Shown: in pieces, positions 7,393 through 12,682 of the stretch | Layout: each line of letters starts with the position of its first letter | Position numbering within the stretch: the stretch's first letter is position 1 | From: CAZZCS01 sp964652645 | GTDB lineage: Bacteria > Cloacimonadota > Cloacimonadia > Cloacimonadales > Cloacimonadaceae | NCBI GenBank assembly: GCA_964652645.1 | Contig: CAZZCS010000072.1 | Location: forward strand, 1 to 12,682 | Direction: 5' to 3' | Length of the DNA: 12,682 bases | The notes under the pieces: generated by a model | What the model was told of the DNA's origin: nothing | Database searches by the model: none | Seen by the model: only the letters and a program-made list of their open reading frames with translations | Position numbers and translations under genes: made by a program

Positions 7393-9864
7393 TTAATCCT
7401 CCTTGCTTGTTCTATTCTTATACAATGTATGGCATACTGGTATCCTCAGATACTTCATCGAGGTATCTTGAGAGAAATTTGTGAATTCTAAAAAGAGCTT
7501 TACGACATCCGGGTTTTTTATATTCATTTGTTTGTCTGTAATAGCTATATTTCGCTTCACATCATAATGCAAAAGCGCATCATAGAGGTTGTCGTGAGTG
7601 ATTTCCTGGTTCAATACAGACTTAGCATACATCTCGTGATACCCCAGCAACCTATAGTAAAACTGCTTTGTAATCCCCTTGTCGTCCTGTTTATCACTCT
7701 CTAGAAGCTCATGTAACTTGAAAGCCAGCTCAAGCTGTTTATCCAAAAGAGCCAGGGGTACATAGGTCTCAAACAGATACAAGTTTCCTTTACCTTCAAT
7801 GTTTTTTGAGCCCTTGAGGTGCTCTTCAGTCTCTTTTACTACAAATCTGATGGGTGCTTTGGAATGTAACAAACATATTGCTGCCGAGAAGTGAATCTCC
7901 TTGTTACTTCCCGTAAAACGGCAGAAGAGTTTTTGAATCTCGGAACATAGCTCTATCACTTTATCCCATTTACCCACCATGCAAAAGTCGTCACCACCAG
8001 AATAGACAACATATATATCACTTGCATACCTGCTGTCTATCAGGTGTGGGATTATCACACTAAAGAAATAGTCCATACTGGCAGAGAATCCCGTATACTC
8101 AGTGATACTGCACTCGCCGTTCTCCTGTTTCAAACCCCGGACAAACATCTGACCCAGATTATCTACATCACCTTTAAAGATGGCAATCGCTTTCTCTCCA
8201 GATTCTGTTTCTGCAATCTGTTGAAAGTCAGCTACCACTCCATGTTTATTCAAGGGAACGCTATTGGCAATCGCTCTGCGTGGCAGCGGAAACTCTCCGA
8301 AGGGCAGATCGTTGATTACAAAATAGTCCGTATCCGGATATGGATCATTCAGCTCTTCACGATCCACTCTTTGAAATACATAATCTCCCAGCCTCACCAA
8401 TCCCCTGGCACTATTATTTTTGAAGATCTTGTAAACACCGGGTTTATGGCTTACGAGAATCCTTCCCAATTCAATCTCAGCCTCACATTGGGGGCAGCAG
8501 TTATCGGCAGCGTTGGAATCCCCAGAGATCGGTCTTCTGTGACAATAGTCGCATCTTGTATTACTGTACATAGCCTCTCGATTGATCACAAAAGCATCAC
8601 TTTTCCATTTGCCATTTTCTATCAGAGCCGAAGAGTACTTCTCGTATTTACGCGCCTCCAGGCTTTGAATACAACGCTTCATGGTACTCAGAAACAGGTG
8701 TTTGTTCAGATCAGACAAGCCGATCTGCGTGCTCCAATCGAGATTAATCGAAAAAGCACCCAGAAACTTAGTATAGATTTCCTGATCCAGGCGGAGTTTG
8801 ATATCATGAAGTCTGGAGATCAGATCTGGATGATTGGGAGCAAGTATAAACCATTTACCAGATACATTTAGAATCATGTTCTGTGATGTGAGCTCCAAGC
8901 CATCGATTACCTGCCTGGCCACCAGGTCCAGGATAATCTTTATCTGGGCAGATCTGGATCGGAGCAGCTTTGCTGCCTTGCGTGAGTTTTCCGGGTTCAG
9001 ATCGTACAGATAGCTTTGGATCCCGTTTACATCGCAGGCAATAATCATAAAAGGCCTGGCTTTTGCGGTACCTTGATCCATCGAAGTGCCCTGATATATC
9101 TCAGCGCAATGCAGACAACTTGCAATCGTACTGGCATTGTAGCAGTGGTAATATAAGGACGAAGAGGGTTTTGCTTCAGTAGTATTTGCCGGAATGCACC
9201 AGGTATACTTGAATAGCAGAGCCTGAATGCTATTGATGTACTGTTGGAAATAGCCATCCACAAAGCCTTGGGGGTTCGTTTTACAGATCTCCAGATAGTA
9301 CTGGTGTATCGCAGCATAGTCCCTTTCAAATTCATCCCATAATGCTATATAATCTTCTTTTAGAGATGCCTTGTTTTCGGGCTCAGGATACATAGAATCC
9401 GGAGTCATAGCTTTTATAGGATATGAATTTGTCCTGGCAGTTCGGGGTAAATCCTGCTCCAGAGAGATACCATCAAACAATGAATACAGAGGAACTTTAT
9501 CTGCACGGTATTTACCGATGTAATCCTCTGCTTTCTCTCTGTCCCAGGATGATGCTACGTGATCCGCCTGGATCAGAAAATCCAGGTACTTTTTGTAGTT
9601 ATGATGGTCAAATACACTTGAATTGTGGTGACAGCCTGCTACCTCAGCAATGGAATCCCAATCCTCAATTGGCAATTGGTACTTATATAGGAATTCTGCC
9701 GTCCACATGACGTGCTTGTAAGTCAGATACTTCTGGGTATCATCAAGCCTGCACATCGCGCGAAACTTGTTTTGCTCCAAATCCTTTGCTCCAGTCCTCT
9801 GTTTGAACTTCCCGATGTCGTGCATCAGGGCAGCAAAAGCCATGTGAAATCTGCTAAAGCTCAT
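7393..9864 (-). CDS. cas10: Type III-A CRISPR large subunit Cas10/Csm1 with intact HD and GGDD motifs
   Basis: An 823-residue signature subunit. On target-RNA binding it cuts single-stranded DNA and makes cyclic oligoadenylate. The HD nuclease domain shows H15-D16 (MHDIGKF), GCHHNSSVFDHH (77-88) and QADHVASS (99-106). Palm 1 begins at ACDVNGIQSYLY (276-287). A zinc-binding four-Cys cluster is C438-x2-C441 and C457-x2-C460. Palm 2 contains FKGDVDNLGQMF (563-574) and the cyclase motif YSGGDD (621-626). All key residues are present, so both activities should work. The ATG has GAGAGGAT about 8 nt upstream. A 103-nt gap separates it from cas6, the only sizeable gap in the operon. Confidence 0.96.
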   Translation of the reverse strand: MSFSRFHMAFAALMHDIGKFKQRTGAKDLEQNKFRAMCRLDDTQKYLTYKHVMWTAEFLYKYQLPIEDWDSIAEVAGCHHNSSVFDHHNYKKYLDFLIQADHVASSWDREKAEDYIGKYRADKVPLYSLFDGISLEQDLPRTARTNSYPIKAMTPDSMYPEPENKASLKEDYIALWDEFERDYAAIHQYYLEICKTNPQGFVDGYFQQYINSIQALLFKYTWCIPANTTEAKPSSSLYYHCYNASTIASCLHCAEIYQGTSMDQGTAKARPFMIIACDVNGIQSYLYDLNPENSRKAAKLLRSRSAQIKIILDLVARQVIDGLELTSQNMILNVSGKWFILAPNHPDLISRLHDIKLRLDQEIYTKFLGAFSINLDWSTQIGLSDLNKHLFLSTMKRCIQSLEARKYEKYSSALIENGKWKSDAFVINREAMYSNTRCDYCHRRPISGDSNAADNCCPQCEAEIELGRILVSHKPGVYKIFKNNSARGLVRLGDYVFQRVDREELNDPYPDTDYFVINDLPFGEFPLPRRAIANSVPLNKHGVVADFQQIAETESGEKAIAIFKGDVDNLGQMFVRGLKQENGECSITEYTGFSASMDYFFSVIIPHLIDSRYASDIYVVYSGGDDFCMVGKWDKVIELCSEIQKLFCRFTGSNKEIHFSAAICLLHSKAPIRFVVKETEEHLKGSKNIEGKGNLYLFETYVPLALLDKQLELAFKLHELLESDKQDDKGITKQFYYRLLGYHEMYAKSVLNQEITHDNLYDALLHYDVKRNIAITDKQMNIKNPDVVKLFLEFTNFSQDTSMKYLRIPVCHTLYKNRTSKED
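7398..7404 (-). promoter_or_regulatory. csm2 ribosome-binding site inside the cas10 end
   Basis: Minus strand AAGGAGG, 5 nt before the csm2 ATG, encoded by the last codons of cas10 (Lys-Glu-Asp-stop). Ribosomes ending cas10 can restart on csm2, which suits the need for several small subunits per complex. Confidence 0.7.
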
Positions 9865-9967
9865 AGTATTATCCTCTCAAATTTATCACCAAGGGGATCG
9901 AATAATCACCTCTGATGTATGGTATGTATGCCAAGATCCGATTTCTGACAAAAATCCACAGATCTTC
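9865..9967 (-). promoter_or_regulatory. cas6-cas10 intergenic gap with short direct repeat
   Basis: This 103-nt gap may carry a second promoter or a processing site. The plus strand has two copies of ATGTATG, at 9915-9921 and 9924-9930, with a 9-bp period. On the minus strand a TTGTCA with TACATA 17 nt later is a poor promoter match. Only the repeat and the ribosome site of cas10 are clear; function is unknown. Confidence 0.25.
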
Positions 9968-10819
9968 TCAACCTAAATGGTAGAATCCATTGCCAAAGCT
10001 GCACTGCTTCCCGCTGTGTAGCTCCCCTCCCAATAATATTATGCCGTACATTTCCGGAGATAAGCCATGCAACGTTACACTTCCCATCAAACCTCCAAAA
10101 CTCATCTTTGCCTGCTGGCGGAAAGACTTTCGCGGTTTTTCCACCCAGGTCATATTCTTTTGAGAGATTTGAACCCCATCAATATCTATAAATTGCGGAA
10201 GGCCTAGACGGCTGTTATTGAAATACTGATCCAAATAGCGCACCCGCTTGATCAGAGACTTTGCAAAAGGTTCAAATTCAAACTCTCTCATCAGATTGCC
10301 CTGATACTTTTGCCGATAGGGAGTCATAAACCGAACCGCACAAGATGACGCATCCCGGGGTTGATATTCGATTTTTCCGACCCTGGGATAATAGATGGCA
10401 TCCCTGCCTTTTTTGTAGAGGACGATCCCGCTTCTCTCCGTGATGCTCTCTATTTGGATGTCGTAACGCCTGCCTCCGATATTGAGATTTTGCCCGGCAA
10501 TATTCAGGATCGATAGTAGTAGCTTGTCTATATTAGCACAGCTAAAGCCGAAAAACTTGAAGCTGACGATAAATCCTTGCTCGAAACTTTCGATAAAGCG
10601 GATGATATAGGGATGATACTGTTCGTAGTCGCCATATTTCTTTTCGAAGATTGTGAAGTAATTACAGTTGTAAAAGGGGCAGTTATCACAATTGATGCTC
10701 CTCTGGATACAGTAAATCCGCCGTAGGGATCTTCCCCATAAGCCCCTGATCGCAGAAGACATCTCCGATATAACCGGAGCATCTGTAACAAAATGAACCT
10801 TGATTTCAACGAAGTCCAC
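9968..10819 (-). CDS. cas6: CRISPR pre-crRNA endoribonuclease Cas6 (RAMP)
   Basis: A RAMP-fold nuclease expected to cut the repeat transcript and release crRNAs carrying an 8-nt 5' handle. The C-terminal quarter (GGLMGSVTLHGLSPEMYG through LHSGKQCSFGNGFYHLG) is the typical Cas6 glycine-rich end. The N-terminal part has the 'iRGLWGRSLRRIYC' segment followed by CDNCPFYNC, a four-Cys pattern seen in one branch of the family. I chose GTG 10819 (283 residues) because GGGAGG lies 4 nt upstream and the protein then starts at the first beta strand (DFVEIKVHF). The ORF extends to ATG 10876 (302 residues), but that codon has only A/T-rich sequence before it. Catalytic residues cannot be assigned with confidence. 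It is first in the cas operon and nearest the array. Confidence 0.88.
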   Translation of the reverse strand: MDFVEIKVHFVTDAPVISEMSSAIRGLWGRSLRRIYCIQRSINCDNCPFYNCNYFTIFEKKYGDYEQYHPYIIRFIESFEQGFIVSFKFFGFSCANIDKLLLSILNIAGQNLNIGGRRYDIQIESITERSGIVLYKKGRDAIYYPRVGKIEYQPRDASSCAVRFMTPYRQKYQGNLMREFEFEPFAKSLIKRVRYLDQYFNNSRLGLPQFIDIDGVQISQKNMTWVEKPRKSFRQQAKMSFGGLMGSVTLHGLSPEMYGIILLGGELHSGKQCSFGNGFYHLG

Positions 10820-10823
10820 TCCA

Positions 10824-10829
10824 CCTCCC
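10824..10829 (-). promoter_or_regulatory. Ribosome-binding site that favours the GTG start of cas6
   Basis: Minus strand GGGAGG, 4 nt before GTG 10819. The alternative ATG at 10876 has no purine-rich site, so this decides the preferred start. Confidence 0.6.
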
Positions 10830-10901
10830 ATAGTCACAGTGCAAAGATTGATCCTCCCCAAAATCCAGTCAAGCATTTTTTAAATTTTTTTTTGTCAGAC
10901 C

Positions 10902-10928
10902 TTGCCTATGACCTGCCATACCTATAAT
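10902..10928 (+). promoter_or_regulatory. Possible promoter for the HNH/peptide unit
   Basis: A perfect -10 TATAAT (10923-10928) with TTGCCT (10902-10907) as a -35 at a short 15-nt spacing. It lies about 95 nt before the HNH start codon. Confidence 0.35.
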
Positions 10929-10952
10929 CGTGTGCTGATGAACGGGAGTCAC
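10924..10952 (-). promoter_or_regulatory. Possible promoter for the cas operon, overlapping the plus-strand -10
   Basis: On the minus strand GTGACT (10952-10947) is followed after 17 nt by GATTAT (10929-10924), each matching 4 of 6 consensus bases. Its -10 overlaps the plus-strand TATAAT, so the cas operon and the HNH unit may fire from facing, mutually exclusive promoters. Confidence 0.3.
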
Positions 10953-11010
10953 AGACGATACATTCTGGCTTCTGAAAGGAATGATCAAAAAGATCAAAAC
11001 CAAAAATAAC

Positions 11011-11017
11011 AAGGAGG
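11011..11017 (+). promoter_or_regulatory. Strong ribosome-binding site of the HNH gene
   Basis: AAGGAGG, 6 nt before the ATG at 11024: a near-ideal site that implies efficient translation of this small gene. Confidence 0.75.
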
Positions 11018-11023
11018 CCTATT

Positions 11024-11236
11024 ATGGCACGTTTCAGATCCTTCAATGGATACCGTCAGTACAATACCGGCTCCGGCTGGAACTTCACTCATCGTACCGT
11101 AGCAGCAAAGAAAGTGGGAGGTAGCATCTTCCCGGGTTATCAAGTTCACCATATCAATGGTGTGAAAACAAACAATCGTCCTTCGAATCTTACTGTAGTA
11201 TCGCCTGCTCAGCACGCAAAACTGCACAACAAATAG
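11024..11236 (+). CDS. Small HNH endonuclease-like protein
   Basis: A 70-residue basic protein. Residues 20-68 form nearly a whole HNH motif: WNFTHRTVAAKK (His23), then YQVHHINGVKTNNRPSNL (His42, His43, Asn50, Asn51, Asn55), then PAQHAKLH (His64, His68). This is the 'vHHInG.ktNNrpeNL' type seen in small phage and intron HNH nucleases. HNH enzymes nick or cut DNA through a metal held by these His and Asn residues. The rest is a short Arg/Tyr-rich leader, so there is no separate DNA-binding domain. It has its own strong ribosome site, reads opposite to the cas genes, and is followed by a hairpin and a tiny membrane-peptide ORF. It could be a selfish nuclease, a defence accessory, or a nucleic-acid binder that has lost cleavage. 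Confidence 0.8.
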   Translation: MARFRSFNGYRQYNTGSGWNFTHRTVAAKKVGGSIFPGYQVHHINGVKTNNRPSNLTVVSPAQHAKLHNK

Positions 11237-11244
11237 CTATAACC

Positions 11245-11276
11245 TGGTGGCAGTCTGGAAGGCCAGGCTGCCGCCA
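11245..11276 (+). other. Stable 14-bp RNA hairpin after the HNH gene
   Basis: Arm 11245-11258 pairs with 11263-11276 around the loop AAGG (11259-11262), giving 14 continuous pairs including two G-U. No T-run follows, so it is not a standard terminator. Its 3' arm carries CTGCCGC (11268-11274), identical to the 3' arm of the terminator at 11436-11442 and therefore able to pair with that terminator's 5' arm. Confidence 0.7.
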
Positions 11277-11299
11277 TGAAATCAAATAGGAAAATGATT

Positions 11300-11380
11300 A
11301 TGAATACTACAACAACAGTCCTGATTGTCATAGTGGTTGTGTTGAAAGCGGTAATTGGAATCATCCAAGCCATCAAGTAA
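11300..11380 (+). CDS. Small hydrophobic peptide (26 residues), possible membrane peptide
   Basis: An unrecognised 26-residue ORF beginning MNTTTT. It continues as one hydrophobic, beta-branched helix-like stretch (VLIVIVVVLKAVIGIIQ) and ends with a Lys. AGGA at 11288-11291 lies 8 nt before the ATG at 11300; an in-frame ATG at 11294 would add two residues. The size and composition resemble small membrane-acting peptides such as type I toxins (for example TisB or Ibs), but there is no sequence match I can claim. It sits between a strong hairpin and an intrinsic terminator, on the same likely transcript as the HNH gene. It may instead be a chance ORF; ribosome-site spacing and unit layout argue mildly for a real gene. 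Confidence 0.45.
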   Translation: MNTTTTVLIVIVVVLKAVIGIIQAIK

Positions 11381-11413
11381 TAAACAAATCGATCATCTGT
11401 AGGTGTCTAAAAT

Positions 11414-11450
11414 GCGGCAGAGTTGCGAAAGCGGCCTGCCGCTTTTTTTT
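11414..11450 (+). terminator. Intrinsic terminator of the HNH/peptide unit
   Basis: GCGGCAG (11414-11420) pairs with CTGCCGC (11436-11442). An inner stem GTTGC/GCGGC closes on a GAAA tetraloop, and eight T residues (11443-11450) follow. It is a textbook Rho-independent terminator for plus-strand transcription and keeps it from running into the zinc-ribbon gene and the array. Confidence 0.9.
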
Positions 11451-11542
11451 ACTCAGGCTCAAAGACTTCATGGGCTTCTGGAAGAATCTTTATAAGATGT
11501 AGCCAATATTGTAGTGCACCTGGCTCAGCAATGCTATCATCT

Positions 11543-11923
11543 TCAGTCTTTGAACATCAGTTTCTTTGCCACATAGTACGCAACAATGATTGCTATCACC
11601 CATCCCACCGAAAGCTCAAAAGAGGCGAAGATACTCGTGTACTTGTACAACAGATATATCACTGCAACTACAGTCAGGCATCCCAGAGGCCGAAAGTTCG
11701 AATCTTGATTTCTGTCATCATCACTGTCGTTACTCCAGCTTCCTCCCGATGAATCGCTACTCCCGGAATATGATTCTGGAGAAGACGAAGCATCATCCTC
11801 GTCTTCTACTTCGATGACGATATATCCCTTCCCCATACAATAGGGACATGGTTTCCTCCCAACCCCTGTAAACACGATTCCATTGATGCACCGACCACAT
11901 TCACGAGATTCATAATGCGACAC
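11543..11923 (-). CDS. Zinc-ribbon protein with acidic Ser-rich linker and two membrane helices
   Basis: About 126 residues, not assignable to a named family. From GTG 11923 it has a CxxC pair (C9, C12) and a CPYCMGKG motif (C26, C29). This is a single zinc ribbon of the DnaJ central-domain style (CxxCxGxG). Then comes an acidic Ser/Asp/Gly-rich linker (about 39-77) and two hydrophobic helices (about 80-95 and 106-120) ending in a basic tail. The ribbon would lie in the cytoplasm if the protein is a hairpin membrane anchor, but topology is inferred. GTG 11923 is preferred because GGGAGG lies 6 nt upstream; ATG 11941 has no ribosome site. It starts 28 nt past the leader-distal array repeat, on the strand from which the array is probably transcribed, so array read-through could express it. 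Confidence 0.65.
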   Translation of the reverse strand: MSHYESRECGRCINGIVFTGVGRKPCPYCMGKGYIVIEVEDEDDASSSPESYSGSSDSSGGSWSNDSDDDRNQDSNFRPLGCLTVVAVIYLLYKYTSIFASFELSVGWVIAIIVAYYVAKKLMFKD

Positions 11924-11929
11924 AATAAA

Positions 11930-11935
11930 CCTCCC
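11930..11935 (-). promoter_or_regulatory. Ribosome-binding site that favours GTG 11923
   Basis: Minus strand GGGAGG, 6 nt before GTG 11923, inside the extended ORF. It indicates that the true start is the GTG and not the upstream ATG at 11941. Confidence 0.6.
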
Positions 11936-11951
11936 TGTCATATTTATCAGA

Positions 11952-11988
11952 TCACTGATCCCCTCAATCGGGTCAGTTGGATTCTAAT
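11952..11988 (-). repeat. Degenerate leader-distal CRISPR repeat
   Basis: Thirty-one bases match the consensus repeat, but the six at 11952-11957 (TCACTG on plus, against GTCTCA) do not. On the minus strand this is the 3' end, where the crRNA handle ATTGAGAC would be. A worn last repeat marks the end far from the leader. Confidence 0.85.
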
Positions 11989-12682
11989 ACGACTCCAAAG
12001 CGGTTCTGAAAAGCAATTTACCATTATAGTCTCAATCCCCTCAATCGGGTCAGTTGGATTCTAATTTAATCGCTTGACGGTTTTTTGTTTTTTATCGCAA
12101 TACAAGTCTCAATCCCCTCAATCGGGTCAGTTGGATTCTAATAGAAAATGCAGCTCTTTGTCGGTCAAGCTTCACGTAATTTGTCTCAATCCCCTCAATC
12201 GGGTCAGTTGGATTCTAATTAAGACCAAAGATAATGCTGAAAAGAAGGCTGAAAAAGTCTCAATCCCCTCAATCGGGTCAGTTGGATTCTAATTTTGAGA
12301 ACGACTACGACCTCAGCGTTGAGGTAGCCTTCGAAGTCTCAATCCCCTCAATCGGGTCAGTTGGATTCTAATATGATACAGGTAAAAGTAATCAACCACC
12401 CCAGAGTCAAGTCTCAATCCCCTCAATCGGGTCAGTTGGATTCTAATAGCAACAGCTTCAGAGCTTGGGGGGAAGGCTCACCGTCTCAATCCCCTCAATC
12501 GGGTCAGTTGGATTCTAATCAGATAAATACTTGTACTGGAATACCGAGTACGAGAGTCTCAATCCCCTCAATCGGGTCAGTTGGATTCTAATCATGAAGA
12601 GATAGCCCCAAAAAACCAGCCTGAACTGTCTCAATCCCCTCAATCGGGTCAGTTGGATTCTAATTTGTTTTACGAGACAATA
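11952..12682 (-). CRISPR. CRISPR array: 10 repeats of 37 nt, 9 complete spacers, continuing past the window
   Basis: Repeats start at 11952, 12029, 12106, 12183, 12257, 12336, 12411, 12483, 12556 and 12628. All but the first are identical: on plus they open GTCTCAATCCCC and close TTGGATTCTAAT. The nine spacers are 40, 40, 40, 37, 42, 38, 35, 36 and 35 nt, and a tenth is cut at the window edge (12665-12682). Spacers are all different. The minus-strand repeat ends in ATTGAGAC, a type III style 8-nt handle. It can form a stem AATCC/GGATT just before the last bases GAGAC, and it contains a doubled GATTGAG. Together with the degenerate repeat on the left, this places the leader to the right, outside the window. 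No array promoter can be seen. The nearest cas gene on the same strand is cas6. Confidence 0.98.

Noticed and set aside
8044..8871. 275-codon plus-strand open frame inside cas10
   Set aside because: It is fully antisense to a conserved gene with clear motifs, has no recognisable domain, and is a shadow frame.
12074..12591. Plus-strand open frames at 12074-12292 and 12361-12591
   Set aside because: They are translations of CRISPR repeats and spacers, with the same repeat-derived peptide recurring.

Overview
The window carries a bacterial type III-A (Csm) CRISPR-Cas locus with its array, plus flanking genes. Genes have Shine-Dalgarno sites, standard-code ORFs and moderate GC, and several are tightly packed, so the source is a bacterium. 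The phylum cannot be fixed from the sequence. An uncultured anaerobe such as a Cloacimonadota-like lineage is only a guess. Adaptation genes (cas1, cas2) are absent from the window.

Layout, left to right. Positions 1-415 hold no convincing gene, but a GC-rich cluster of hairpins, a perfect 21-bp inverted repeat and two runs of 9-bp tandem units. A GNAT acetyltransferase (416-811) and a poly(A) polymerase/CCA-adding-type nucleotidyltransferase (1044-2561) follow on the plus strand. The long minus-strand cas operon runs from about 10.8 kb down to 2.6 kb: cas6, cas10/csm1, csm2, csm3, csm4, csm5 and a CARF-PD-(D/E)XK effector in the place usually held by csm6. Gene spacings from csm1 to the effector are 0 to 12 nt or a 4-nt overlap, implying one polycistron. 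Between cas6 and the array lies a compact plus-strand unit: a 70-residue HNH protein, a strong hairpin, a 26-residue hydrophobic peptide and an intrinsic terminator. A minus-strand zinc-ribbon membrane protein (11543-11923) abuts the array.

The array (11952-12682, running off the window) has 10 repeats of 37 nt and 9 complete spacers of 35-42 nt. Read on the minus strand, repeats end in ATTGAGAC, like the 8-nt 5' handle of type III crRNAs. The leftmost repeat has lost this end. The array is therefore probably transcribed leftward, in the same direction as the cas genes, with its leader to the right of the window.

How the parts fit (family knowledge plus inference): Cas6 cuts the array transcript. 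Csm1-Csm5 assemble on the crRNA and bind target RNA, and Csm3 cuts it through Asp32. Cas10, with intact HD and GGDD motifs, can cleave DNA and make cyclic oligoadenylate. That messenger should bind the CARF domain of the last gene and switch on its nuclease domain. The HNH/peptide unit and the zinc-ribbon membrane protein are the least explained parts and the best candidates for new biology.
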